The position numbers were made by a program, and so were the translations under genes. From Locusta migratoria (lineage: Eukaryota > Arthropoda > Insecta > Orthoptera > Acrididae), in the NCBI GenBank assembly GCA_026315105.1, contig CM048745.1, positions 741,874,506 through 741,938,505 on the forward strand: a DNA stretch of 64,000 nucleotides. The letters are read 5' to 3'. Shown here piece by piece: positions 43,350 to 54,185 of the stretch. Under the pieces are notes generated by a model, which was given only the letters and a program-made list of their open reading frames with translations, had not been told where the DNA came from and made no database searches. Each line of letters begins with the position of its first letter. The first letter of the stretch is position 1.

Positions 43350-44579
43350 TACTGGGATAATAATGATGATATGAAGAACCTAGCTGTATCCAACTCCATG
43401 ATATGTGATAGATTTTTACAAATATGTCTGTTTCTGCACTGTGCTGACAACACCAAGATTGACCCTAGTGATAAAGCTTGGAAAATCTGCCCAATTATAG
43501 AAATGCTAAAGAAGTGATGTAGAGATAATTTTGTACCTGAAGAGCACCTGGCCTATGATGAAAGCATGGTCAAATATTTTGGCACCATGGATGCAGGCAA
43601 TTTATTAGGTGGTACACCTATAAGATTTGGGTACAAAATATGGAGCCTCAATCCTAAGAGTGGATATATGGTGATTTTGAGCTTTGCCAGGGCAAAGGTC
43701 CATAAGGAAACACAGAGTATGAGAAAGTATTTGGGAAGGCAGTGAGCCCATAATTAGTATTACTTGATGAAATTCCAGTGAGCAAGAGGGACTTAAATTA
43801 CTCATTTTTTCATGGATAATCTGTTTTCTGGTTCTGCACTTTTCTCATTTTTAAAATTCTCCAGATATTCAGCCATTGGAACCATAAGATGAAATAGAAT
43901 TTCAAAAAACTGCCCTTTTGGGAGTAAAGGCTATTTCTCCAAGAAAGATCGTGGTTATTACGAAACTGTGATTGAGAAAAATGATAGTCTGCTGTACTGC
44001 CGATGGCTGGACAATGCTGTCGTCAAAATTATATCTTCATCAAGTGGAAGCCAACCTGTGGTACAGTGAAGAGATTTTCACAGAAAATGAATGAGAAATG
44101 CGGTAATCCGGATGCCTCAAGTGATTGCAAAGTATAACATGTACATGGGAGGAACAGACCAAATGGACCAAAACCTCAGATGCTACCAAATTGGATTTCA
44201 TAGCAATAAATGGTATTGGTCTCTGTTGATGTGGATGCTTGATGTGTTTATGCAGAACAGTTGGATTCTGTATAACAAATCAGGTCAACTGAAAATGTCT
44301 GAGCTGCAATTCATATGGGAAATAGCAAATGTATTTTTATGCAAGCCCCAGGTCCCTCAAAAAGGAGCTGGGAGACAATCTGCATCAAAGGTTTCAACAG
44401 ATATCAGGATATCAGATTCCATAAGGTTTGACCAGACCGAACATTTCATTCAGAACACTGAAGAGAAGAGAAAGAAAAGGTGTGCTGGAAGTAATTGCAA
44501 ATCTATTGTAAGAACAATGTGTTCAAAGTGCAAAGTAGGATTATGCATTGATTGTTTCATCCTGTTTCATTATTGTTAG
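43350..44579 (+). pseudogene. piggyBac-like transposase pseudogene
   Basis: Plus strand, starting mid-protein: 'YWDNNDDMKNLAVSNSMICD', 'RFLQICLFLHCADNTKIDPS', a stop near 43515, 'VPEEHLAYDESMVKYFG' (first catalytic Asp), shift, 'LLDEIPVSKRDLNYSFFMDN' (second Asp in MDN), 'SKKDRGYYETV', 'LLYCRWLDNAVVKIIS', then the open part 44091-44579 with 'KYNMYMGGTDQMDQ' (third Asp), 'NKWYWSLLMWMLDVFMQNSW', and the C-terminal Cys-rich tail 'GSNCKSIVRTMCSKCKVGLC'. All three DDD residues remain, but stops and shifts break it. The N-terminal third is missing. Confidence 0.9.
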
Positions 44580-44733
44580 ATGTTATGACTTACAGTTCAT
44601 CTTTAAATCATTTAATGTATGCATAAATAACTACTATTGTCATTTCTCATTTATGATGTGATTATAAATATAAATCTGATCATCAGATCATGCTTATGTA
44701 AATTCAGAGAATTAGCTCCTGTAAGCGCCTAGC

Positions 44734-44749
44734 ATTGCCATATGGCAAT
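44734..44749. repeat. Perfect 16-bp palindrome downstream of piggyBac
   Basis: ATTGCCATATGGCAAT, about 155 bp past the transposase stop. Likely part of the element's 3' terminal region; compare the TCCTTC..GAAGGA motif at the other piggyBac remnant's ends. Confidence 0.6.
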
Positions 44750-44933
44750 GGCATTTATTTTGAAAATTAAACATGTGATAATTATTCTAACACTGCATTT
44801 CATTTACTTAACCTGCTTTGAAACATAATAATAAAAAAAAAAATCCTGAAAAATTCATTTCTGCGCTAATGGGTTTTACTTGTTTCATTATGAAGGATCA
44901 ACTAGTTCACAATCTTCTAAGTTGCTGAAACTT

Positions 44934-45405
44934 CCTGTCAGATTAAAATTGTGTGCCGGAACCGGGACTTGAACCTGGGACCTTTGCCTTACGCGGGCAA
45001 GCGCTCTACCGACTGAGCTATCCCGACACAACTCACGGTGTCGCCTCACAACTTTAATTCTGCCAGTACTTCCACTCATAGTGAAAGTTTTATTCTGGAA
45101 ACATCCCTTAGGCTGTGGCTAAGTCATGTCTCCACCATATCCTTTCTTCCAGGAGTGCTAGTCTTGCAAGTTTCGCAGGAGAGCTTCTGTGAAGTTTGGA
45201 AATTAGGAGGTGAGGTACTGGCGGAAGTAAAGTTGTGAGGCGACATCGTGAGTCATGTCGGGATAACTCAGTCGGTAGAGCACTTGCTCGCAAAGGGCAA
45301 AGGTCCCAGGTTCGAGTTCCGATTCCGGCACATAATTTTAATCTGCCAGGAAGTTTCATATCAGCGCACACTCCACTGCAGAGTGAAAGTTTCATTCTAA
45401 GTTGT
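44934..45405. mobile_element. Inverted pair of tRNA-derived SINE heads (family 3)
   Basis: Left arm about 44934-45058 (minus) and right arm about 45235-45360 (plus) are reverse complements over some 125 bp; about 175 bp lie between. Left tRNA-like part (45030-44956, minus) can fold fully: 8-bp acceptor stem, D arm GCTC/GAGC, anticodon stem TTGCC/GGCAA, T arm with one mismatch. Right has A box (ataactcagtcggtagag) and B box (ggttcgagttcc). The middle (ggaaacatcccttaggctgt) and 3' part (gcagagtgaaagtttcattc) are the SINE body. Confidence 0.8.
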
Positions 45406-46430
45406 TGTTGTGTTATACATTTTGAAAACATGGGCAATCAAACATGATTTCTACTCTGTGTGCTTTATGCATTTAATTACCGCAAAGTGGTCTCAATTGT
45501 GGTTGATCAATCACCAACAGCAGCTGGCTTCTCCCAACAGACCATTTAATACTTAATACTTAATATCAACAATGAAAAGTCCACAGTGAAATTCCACAAT
45601 ATAAAGAGGGTGCTTTCTGACTCAATGGAAAGATAATTGTCAAATCACAGACAGGCAAGTAGAAAAGACAAACTCACACATATATAACTGTCAACCACAG
45701 CCTTTGTCAGTATAGAACACAACTGATTCATACATCACACAAGCAAAACTCACTAATACACAACCATCATCTGCAGTTGCTGCATTCTGAGTAGTGCCCT
45801 GAAGTGAGAGAAACTCTGAGTGGGGGAGGGAAGGAGGGGGAATGTCCTAAGCACTTTTGATCCTACACACCTGCCATGGTGGGTTAAAGTGTATTTTATG
45901 CATATCTGACTGGCACTTGATATGTAGATGTTGGCAACGGCATGATGAATGACGGGAGGTGAAGACACCCTATCAGAAGTCACGTTCAGGTGGCCACTAA
46001 GAAATACCTTTAATCTTTTAGCTTGTAAAATGTAGTACTTACGAGAATAAGTAATATACACACCTGACAAGGGTATGTCAAGAATCTGTCAACCATAGAG
46101 CAGGAACAGCATTATTTATTTATTTTCTGGTGGACACAAAAGATTATTCCTCTCATTCTCCGTAAATGGGTTTCAAAAGAGCATGCACCTTTCCTGTTCA
46201 TCATGAACTAAATAATAAATGCTGTTCTTGGTCTGTGGTTGACAGGTTGTTGATGTACCCTTGTCTGGTGAGTAAATTAATTATCTTACTAAAAACTATA
46301 TACTATATGTCAATTGTCGATTGTTCGGTATATCACTCCATCAGAATCACACCTTCTATATACATCGTAATAATCGGTTAAAAAAGAAAAATAATGAGAA
46401 TGAAACCTTGACTCTGCAGTGGAGTGTGCA
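45406..46430. other. Spacer with a decayed Penelope-like end
   Basis: Around 45640-45850 the minus strand has CTGACAA, AGGCTGTGGTTGA, a worn hammerhead-like core followed by TTATATATGTGTGAG, matching the family-type PLE ends near 54600. The remainder (45850-46430) has no recognised gene. Confidence 0.4.
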
Positions 46431-46434
46431 CTGT

Positions 46435-46850
46435 TATGAAACTTCCTGGCAGATAATTGTGTGCCGGAACCATGACTCGAACATGGGACCTTTGCTTTTC
46501 ACGGGCAAGTGCTCTACCACACAATTTTAATCTGCCAAGATGTTTCATATCAGGGCACACTCTGCTGCAGAGTGAAGGTTTCATTATGGAAACATCCCTT
46601 AGGCTGTGGCTAAGCCATGACTTCATCATATCCTTTCATCCAGGAGTGCTAGTCCTGCAAGGTTTGCAGGAGAACTTGTGTGAAGTTTGGAAAGCAGGAG
46701 GCGAGCTACTGGCAGAAGTAAAGTTGTTAGGACAGACTGTGAGTCATGTCAGAATAACGCAGAGGTAGAGCACTAGCCTGCAAAAGGCAAAGGTCCCAGG
46801 TTCGAGTCCCAGTTCTGGCACACAATTTTAATCTACCAGGAAGTTTCAAA
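46435..46850. mobile_element. tRNA-derived SINE (family 3), second inverted copy
   Basis: Minus head 46438-46520 (B-box side 'gactcgaacatgggaccttt') is cut off after 'ctctacc' and joined to plus body sequence from 46521 (aattttaatctgcc), then ggaaacatcccttaggctgt and a plus tRNA-like head at 46750-46825 (A box gaataacgcagaggtagag, B box ggttcgagtccc). Same inverted plan as 44934-45405 but with a deletion at the left head. Confidence 0.75.
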
Positions 46851-48319
46851 AATAATGAGTTTGGATTATAAACAAAATATCAGTTACATTGCCAAAAAAT
46901 ATTGAACACAAATGCCAGAACAAATTTTAAAACTGGAACCAGACATCAAATACGTAATTTTATTGGCTGCTGAAAACGTGACTCCTTCATTTCCAGTCAT
47001 TCTTTAAATCGTTGCCAATGTCTACACATCAAGTGCCTGAGCCAACACCCCATGGATTCTGAAAGATTCTGAAGTTGAAGATATGGACATCTCTAGAGAA
47101 GAGGAATGTAGTAAAATGTGCATGTGCAATTAGAAAGGCCACACTCACTGGCTGTGGAAGCCAAGCCCATCTCAGAAGGCTCTGACAGTGATATATATTT
47201 GTGAAACTGTGACCAACAGAGCTCAATGTTCAGGTTCTGCTTGCGGAAGCACACAGTCGCACTTATTCTCAAGTGTTGTTTTAATGGTTATTACCTGTGA
47301 AGTGTCCTACCTATTGACTCGTGTCTTATTTAAATCAGTGTTAGTTGTGCTTCTTCTGGGAGGTTACTTCAGATCTGTTTCAAGCTATCTGAGAATTCTA
47401 CCTTTTAAGTAGGGAACAAATGGAATCTTTATGGCATTATGCTCTCAGTTTCAGGAATAACCAAGAGCTAAAAGTAAACTGGAACTACAAATCACACATT
47501 GAAGGACTAATGAAATCTTTTTCGTTGTATTTAATCACTTGGCTATGCAGATAGTTCAGTTTTGTGGAAAAATCCTTATGACCAATTATAGTGAAGTCTC
47601 ACTTTTAATTTTTGGGGTTACATTTAATTTTTGGTCACTAATTCACTGTTGTTAGTAATGAAGGTATAAAAAAAGCCATGATTATTAGTGCTTTACGTGA
47701 CTTTCCTAATAAATTATATTACTCTAAAAACATCTGGCACAAACTACAAAAATTATTTCTATATTTTTAAATTTTTTTATTTATTTTTTACTATATGTAA
47801 TGTATTTGAATATCAACCAGTCTTATATTGTTCTAAAAATGAAATGGTTTACCTTTTTTAAGGGCTCATGAAATGTCCAAAAAATATTATATTAGAAGAA
47901 GTATCCTTCAAGAAGAACAAGAATGGATGGTTCACTTTGAAGTCAACAGGTGGTAGAGGCATTGAGTACGCCATCATAAGTACCCCTAATGACAAAAATG
48001 TGAATTATCATTATTAAAAATATCTATGCCTTAGAGCATGAACTATCTTTTTCTGCAAACTACATACAATTCCAATAAGGGATCCTTAATTTTTAATGAA
48101 TAAACCAGTAATGATATATAATCCCAACACACACAGTTTATTTAGAATGCCTTGAAGTATGGATACAAAAGTTTCACAATCAGTTTAATGTTACTGAATA
48201 CTATCTCTGAATACCTGGAGACATAGAAATAGATTATACATAGTCGTGTGAGTCTTCTGTTTATATTACTCAATTTACATAGAATGTATTCAAAATAAGT
48301 AGCTAGTGTAATATAATTA
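46851..48319. other. Interval with no recognised gene
   Basis: AT-rich; only short frames (for example 47188-47412), without domains or splice support. Confidence 0.45.
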
Positions 48320-48530
48320 AATGGATAAGAACTCTACTCACCAAGTGGTGGCAGGAGGGAACGCACATGTAAAATATTGTGAAAATTTGCAAGCTTTTTG
48401 AGCCAGTGACACCTCTGATAGAAGGGTCAAAGGAGAAAGGAGGGTAGTAAACAGACTAGAAAAGTTTAAGAAATGAGAAGAGGAACAGAAAATTTGTCCA
48501 AGCCCCTATGTCAAGTGAGACTTGCCAGAC
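48320..48530 (-). mobile_element. Penelope-like element end fragment (degenerate)
   Basis: Starts with the inverted PLE terminus (actctactcaccaagtggtg, compare attactcaccaggcgaagg). A worn hammerhead-like core is at about 48395-48425 on the minus strand (TATCAGAGG.. ACTGGCTC AAAAAGC), recognisable only by position. No coding. Confidence 0.5.
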
Positions 48531-48826
48531 AGGATGAGAGGGAAGCTACAATGTTGGAAAATGATCCAGAAAGGTGCAGTCTCCAATCATCATTTTTATC
48601 TATGTGATTATATTACAGAGTCCATAATTGATTATATTTTATTACAATATGTACAGTGCAACACCAAGAGTCATCATCATCATCATCAAACTGATTATGC
48701 CTTACAGCATTCAGTCTGTAGCATAGTCATAAAGCTCACCCAGAATCCTCAATTCAATGCCAATATCCATGCCTCAGCTATTGTTAAGCTCTTTACTTCA
48801 AAATCATTCTTGACCAAATCCAGGTA
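48531..48826. other. Spacer, possible old LINE tail
   Basis: Contains (ATC)n-like catcatcatcatc at 48675 and 'ctgattatgccttacagcat', which resembles LINE 3' text, but support is thin. Confidence 0.25.
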
Positions 48827-49600
48827 CAGTGAAACTTCCCTTAACGGACACTACCCAACAGCAGACTCCTCTCAATAGTGGACATTTTAAAACTCCCCAG
48901 CAAAACAACATTAGCCCTTATGCTAAAATTATTCTGAATAGCAGACATTCTCAATAATGCACACGGACACTGTAATATGTCCCCCAACAACAATCAAAAC
49001 TCCCTAATAAAGGTCAGCGTGAAAGAACCAGTGCACTCTTGCGTGTCAAAAGCCTGAGTGTTGTCAATTTGAGTGTGTCCTGATTAAAGTTTTAGCGTGT
49101 TCCTTGTTTGAACTGCATGGTTTCATGGCATTGCCATCTATTGGAAATTCTTGGAAGTACAGTACATATAGTATTGATCCATGCAGTCTTAGGTCTTCTA
49201 CTTGTAAAAAAGTGATGACTTTTATGAGCTGTCAAAACGGACAAGCGCGAAATGAAAAGGTTGTGTGATGTCATTGTACTAAAAGCTTCGCACTTTGCAG
49301 AAAACTGATGATGGTGAGCAGCCCACGAAAGTTGCTGTGGATTTGAATCTCAGTATGAGTGTGATTCCTCTGAATGATGGCTGGCTGGATCGATTCAAGA
49401 AGCGGTGAGGCATTCACACGTTTTACGATCATATTTTGCGGTATTGCCGCAATTCGGTGTGTTTCACGCATGATAACAGGGGACTTTGGTTTATCTGAAA
49501 TTTTCGTTACCCGAACTGGCTGCTTCCCAATCATTTTGGATAAATATTTGCATTTTATTCTTTTCTTAATAGCAGACACTTCTTAAAAGCTGACAGTTTT
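48827..49600 (+). mobile_element. Tigger/pogo-like DNA transposon remnant
   Basis: Left end TA then CAGTGAAACTTCCCTTAACG, the usual Tigger/pogo start. At 49250-49420 a plus frame gives 'MKRLCDVI'-like text, 'KVAVDLNLSMSVIPLND' and 'GWLDRFKKR' then a stop, the CENP-B type DNA-binding motif (usual GWL.RFKKRHGI). Near the right end 'tttggtttatctgaaatttt' and 'cagacacttcttaaaagctg' echo family termini. Catalytic domain missing. Confidence 0.55.
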
Positions 49601-50269
49601 ATTTCCCCCATTGGTGTGTGTTTTTCTCCTTGGTCTACTTCAACTTCTCCCATGCATGTAATATGACCCTACCATCCAAGCATGTTTGTGCTAACTGCTT
49701 CATCCATGATGTTCATTCCCAGTTTTCTTTGATTTCCCTGTGTACACCCTCCTGCCATAGTCCCCATATATTAGTACCTGCAGTTATCCTTACTAGTTTT
49801 ACATCTGTAACCTCAACCTTATCAATACTGTAACATGTATCCACCCAAATTTCACTTCCATATAACAAGGTTTTGGAAGATTGAATGGTGCACTGATAAC
49901 TGCACATGACAGCTCTGCTGAATTCACCAGTGATGCAATTGCTGTAGTGGGGTTAATTACTGTAGTGGGGTTTATTGTTGGTCTTTGCATAAGCCTTCGT
50001 AACTACTGGGAGGTGGATGACCTAGAAAATTTGGTGTGCCAATGATGATAAGCCATGTATACCTGTTTGGGTCCTCAGTAACTCCAACAGCTACCTTGTC
50101 AGGCACTGTGTATTTTCCGGGGTGTTGCATGTTGCAAAGTTATCTTGGTTGAAGTGTGGCATTTTGAATTCAGTACTCTTCCACCTTCTTGCTGATTGAT
50201 GCCTCCCCTCCCCTTGCTTTTTGACCCCTCAGTGAGCTTAATTTATCTCCTGACACTGAATCACTAACT
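49601..50269. other. Interval with a weak LINE-like trace
   Basis: Minus frame 49713-49907 has 'SSKTLLYGSEIWVDTCYSID', which recalls the 'VALYGSETW' segment of the LINE thumb region, but surrounding residues do not align. Otherwise nothing recognisable. Confidence 0.25.
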
Positions 50270-51030
50270 GTTTTCATTAACATGGGGCAAGGCTCATTGT
50301 TTAATTAAATATCTAGGCTTAATACTACACAGCTATATGAAATGGAATGGAATGAGCATGTAAGAACAGTCATGGGGAAGGTGGATGGACAACTTTGGTT
50401 TATTGGGTGAATTTTGGAAGAGTGATTTGTCTGTAAAGGATGTTGTTGTTGTGGTCTTCAGTCTCAGACTGGTTTGATGCAGCTCTCCACGTTACCCTGT
50501 TCAGTGCAAGTCTCTTCATCTGAGAATATGTTCAGAAACCTACATCCTTTTGTAAAGGATATCATATATAAAACACTTGTGCAACCCCATCTTGAGTATT
50601 GCTGAAGTGTTTGGGATTCCCATCAGATTGGTTTAAATGAGAATATAGAAGCAATTTGGAGGCAGCCGGCATGTTTTGTTATTGGTAGGTTCAATTAATG
50701 CACAAGTGTTACTGAGATCTTCAGGAAGTCAAATGGGGAGTAACTGGAGGAAAGGCAACATTCCTTTTGAGAAACACTGATGAAGAAATTGAGAGCTGGA
50801 ATTTGAATCACACTGCATATCAATTCTATTGCTGACAACTTACATCTTGTGTAAAGACCACAAAGATAAGTTATATTAGGGCTCGTACAGATGCATAAAA
50901 GCATTCATTTGTTCCTAATTCTATATGGGAGTGAAATAGCAAAGTCAATAACTGGTAGTGGTAACTAGGTACCTTTCACCATGCAGCTTTGGGTGGTTTG
51001 TCAAGCATGTATGTTGATGTATCTAGATGT
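50270..51030 (+). mobile_element. CR1/L2-like LINE 3' fragment, second copy
   Basis: Parallel to 26348-27045: 'ttaaatatctaggcttaata' (KYLG motif), 'ggtttattgggtgaattttg', 'acttgtgcaaccccatcttg', 'gtgtttgggattcccatcag' (VWD), 'tgttattggtaggttcaatt'. Many stops. Interrupted at 50445-50545 by a short LINE 3' fragment. Ends gtatctagatgtag. Confidence 0.75.
50441..50545 (-). mobile_element. Very short RTE-like LINE 3' insertion
   Basis: Starts gttgttgttgtggtcttcag and continues 'actggtttgatgcagctctcc', the 3' terminus of the LINE at 51894 and 18584, truncated after about 95 bp. TGTAAAGGAT lies on both sides (near 50433 and 50550), a likely 10-bp target duplication inside the CR1/L2-like fragment. 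Confidence 0.75.
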
Positions 51031-51068
51031 AGTTGTCACCTTCAATCGAGTAAGATACACAACTGTTA

Positions 51069-51345
51069 CTATTTAAGTAGCTTACTTATTTGTCTCTCAA
51101 ATATATTTTGCATAAGAATATATGCCATTTGGGAGTTTATGTCAGTCCATAAACTATTTATGATGGAGAACATTCTGTTGGCAATACAATTAGTGCCAAG
51201 AAGTGATAGCACAAATTCATTAACAAGCTGCAAAGTTTTGCACCAAATATGTTCAGATCCAAGTAAGTTGAAAATGAGAGACCATTTATCATCAACACAC
51301 TTTATGGCTCTCAATTCATGAATTTTCAATTATATTTTAAGGATG
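51069..51345 (-). pseudogene. hAT transposase C-terminal fragment (second hAT family)
   Basis: 86 codons: 'LVNEFVLSLLGTNCIANRMF', 'SIINSLWTDINSQMAYILMQ'. It fits a hAT dimerisation domain of the type LPGTNA.VER.FS..N..WTDE. One Glu of the VER motif is lost. Upstream is missing; the fragment abuts a SINE at 51343. Confidence 0.55.
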
Positions 51346-51590
51346 GTTCACTTCCACCAAGCAAGGTGGCACAGAGGTACCACACTGGGCTCCCATTCAG
51401 AAGGACAGTGGTTCAAATCAACATCTGACCAAACAGATTTAGATTTTCTGTGTTTTCCCCAAACCACTCCAGAAAAATGCTGTGATGGTTTCTTTGAACA
51501 GACATGGGCTATTTCCTTCCTCATCCTTAACCAAACATCCATTCGAGGGCTCCGTCTCCAAAGACAATGCAGTCAATTAAAGTCTGCTAA
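51346..51590 (+). mobile_element. tRNA-derived SINE (family 4)
   Basis: Head: 'aggtggcacagaggtaccac' (A box) and 'gtggttcaaatcaacatctg' (B box); body with 'gattttctgtgttttcccca', 'ccactccagaaaaatgctgt', 'gggctatttccttcctcatc'. This is the common insect SINE plan. No clear target duplication identified. Confidence 0.75.
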
Positions 51591-51893
51591 AGTTTGGAGA
51601 CTTTGATGAACACACTTGCAAAGAAGAAAATATTTTAGCTGGACTCAATTATGTGGTTTCAGCAATGAAATTGTCAAATCCCTTTCTCAGTATCACCAAT
51701 TAATATCTCATAAAATAAAGTTGAAAATCAGGCTATTTCAGCAGGTCATCTTCTTGCAATGTAACATAAAAGCTACACATGCCATATGAAAACATTATAT
51801 AATGCCAATCAAAGAAATAAAAAAATCATGTCTCATTCAATTTGAGTTAATCAAGGCCTATTTTTATTATTGTTTCATTATGAACCTGTTGTT
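51591..51893. other. Spacer, target of LINE copy 3
   Basis: No gene. Holds the left target duplication ATTATGAACCTGTTGTT at 51877-51893. Confidence 0.7.
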
Positions 51894-51906
51894 GTTGTTA
51901 TGGTCT

Positions 51907-52965
51907 TCAGTCCGGAGACTGGTTTGATGCAGCTCTCCACCCTACTCTATCCTGAGCAAGCCTTTTCATCTCCTCATAAGAACGGCAACCCACATCCACT
52001 TGAATCTGCTTACTATATGCATCTCTTGGTCTCCCTCTGCGATTTTTACCCCACACATTTCCCTCCAATGCTAAATTTACGATTCCCCAGTGTCTAAGAA
52101 TGTGTCCTACCAAGCGATTCCTGCTCTTAGTCAGGGCATGCCAAAAATTCCTTTTCTCATCAATTCTGTTCAGTACCTCTTCATTAGTTATGCAATCTAA
52201 CCACCTAATCTTCAGCATTCTTCTGTAGCACCACATTTCAAAAGCCTCTATTCTTTTCTTGTCCGCATTGCTTATCGTCCATGTTTCACTCCCGTACAAG
52301 GCAACACTCCACACAAATGCCTTCAGAAAAGACTTCCTTACCCTTAAATTAATATTCAATGTTAGCAAATTTCTCTTTTTCAAAAATGCTTTTCTTCCCA
52401 TTGCCATTCTGCATTTTATATCCTCTGTACTGCGACCATCGCATGTTATTTTACTACCCAAGTAACAAAACTCATCTACCACCTTCATTGTTTCCTTACC
52501 TAATCTAATTCCTTCAGCATCGCCAGATTTTCTAAGACCGCAGTCCATTATTTTTGTTTTGCTCTTGTTAATGTTCATTTTATACGCTCTCTTCAACACG
52601 CTGTCCATTCCATTCAACTGCCCTTCCAGGTCCTTTGCTGTCTCTGACAGAATTAAAATGTCATCAGCAAAACACAATGTTTTTATTTCTTCCCCCTGGA
52701 CTTTAATCCCTATTCCAAATTTTTCCTTGTTTTCCTTCACCGCCTGCTCTATGTACAAATTGAATAGCATTGGAGAAAGGCTGCAGCCCTGTCTTACTCC
52801 CTTCCCAACTGATGCTTCCCTTTCATGCCCTTCGAGTCTGTACAAGTTGTAATTAACTCTCCTTTCCCTGAATTTTACCCCTGCTGACTTCAGAATTTGA
52901 AATAGTGTATTCCAGTCAACATTGTCAAATGCTAAATCTCCCTCTGAAATTCTCCAGAACTTCAC
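51907..52965 (-). pseudogene. LINE copy 3 reverse transcriptase
   Basis: 352 codons open; the first ten are junction-derived. 'DLAFDNVDWNTLFQIL' (first Asp retained in part), 'VGKGVRQGCSLSPMLFNLYI', 'TLCFADDILILSETAKDLEG', 'KSKTKIMDCGLRKSGDAEGI', 'FCYLGSKITCDGRSTEDIKC', 'WSVALYGSETWTI', 'FEMWCYRRMLKIRWLDCITN', ends 'DRVGWRAASNQSPD'. Fingers and early palm are missing, so it is inactive, yet the remaining frame is undamaged. Confidence 0.88.
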
Positions 52966-53875
52966 TTTCCTTCAATTTATCTAAGTCCCAGCTCCTTATT
53001 TTCCTACCTTTCTGCAGTTTTTTCAGCTTCAGCCTACAGTTCATGACTAACAAGTTATGGTCAGAGTCTATATCTGCCCCTGGGTATGTCCTGCAGTTTA
53101 TAACCTGGTTCCGGTACCTATGTCTTACCATTATAAAATCTATCTGATACCTTCCGGTGTCTCCTGGTATCTTCCACATATACAACCTTCTTTTGTGATT
53201 CTTAAACCATGTGTTGGTTATGATTAAATCATGTTCCGTGCAAAATTCTACCAGGCGACTTCCTCTTTCATTCCTCCTGCCCAGTCCATATTCACCTATT
53301 ATTTTTCCTTCTCTTCCTTTTCCTACTACTGAATTCCAGTCTCCCATCACAATTAAGTTTTCCTCTCCCTTAACTGTCTGAATAATTTCCTTTAGCTCCT
53401 CATATATTTCTTCGTTCTCCTCATCATCGGCAGAGCTAGTTGGCATATAAACCTGTACTACTGTTGTCGGTGTTGGCTTCGTATCTATCTTGACAATGAT
53501 AATGCGATCACTGCGCTGGTCATAGTAGTTTACCCGCATTCCTATTTTCTTATTCATTATCAGTCCTACTCCTGTGATACCCCTAACTGATTTTGTATTT
53601 ATAATCCTGTACTCACCTGACCAGAAATCCTGTTCACCCTGCCACCGAACTTCACTAATCCCCACTATATCTAACTTCAACCTATCCATTTCCCGTTTTA
53701 AATTTTCTAATTTTCCTACCCGATTAAGGGATCTAACATTCCATGCTCCGATTCGTAGAATGCCAGTATTGTCTTTCCTGATGACAACATCCTCCTGAGT
53801 AGTCCCCACCCGGAGATCCGAATGGGGGACTATTTTACCTCCAGAATATTTTACCTGAGAGGATGCCATCATCAT
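52925..53875 (-). pseudogene. LINE copy 3 endonuclease
   Basis: 316 codons, the best endonuclease in the window: 'RIGAWNVRSLNRVGKLENLK', 'DIVGISEVRWQGEQDFWSGE', 'KIDTKPTPTTVVQVYMPTSS', 'LIVMGDWNSVVGKGREGKII', 'YQIDFIMVRHRYRNQVINC', 'GADIDSDHNLLVMNCRLKLK'. No internal stop. It ends in deletion-generated sequence ('GRFSI'). Starts at MMMASSQVKYSGG, conserved in copies 1 and 2, so this is probably the natural start. Confidence 0.88.
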
Positions 53876-54185
53876 ATTTCCATACAGTAGAGCTGCATGT
53901 CCTCGGGAAAATTAACGGCTGTAGTTTCCCCTTGCTTTCAACCGTTCACAGTAACTATGTGGCAAAGCCACATTAGCTGATGTTACAAGACCAGCTCAGT
54001 CAATCATCTAGACTGTTGCCCCTATAACTACTGAAAAGGCTGCTGCCCCTCTTCAGGAACCACACGTTTGTCTGGCCTCTCCACAGATACCCCTCCGCTG
54101 TGGTTGCACCTACGGTATGGCTATCTGCATCGTTGAGGCACGCAAGCCACCCCACCTCAGCAATGTCTGTGGTTCATGGGGGTGG

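Larger units (their letters stand above)
51894..54185 (-). mobile_element. RTE-like LINE, copy 3, with 17-bp target duplication
   Basis: Complete ends: 3' end (gttgttatggtcttcag on the plus strand) at 51894, 5' end at 54185. Flanks ATTATGAACCTGTTGTT (51877-51893) and ATTATGAACCTATTGTT (54186-54202) differ at one base. Minus strand: 5' UTR 54185-53876, endonuclease 53875-52930, join near 52928, RT from 'AFDNVDW' to the ORF end at 51907. About 1 kb (EN C-terminus and RT fingers) is deleted. Confidence 0.93.

Noticed and set aside
43127..43374. Poly-His or poly-Thr open frames
   Set aside because: Produced by the (CCA)n microsatellite read in different frames.
44956..45030. A genuine tRNA gene (cloverleaf folds on the minus strand)
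   Set aside because: The sequence is embedded in SINE body, repeated at 45259, 46750 and 55690, and the anticodon loop lacks the usual U33; it is a SINE head.
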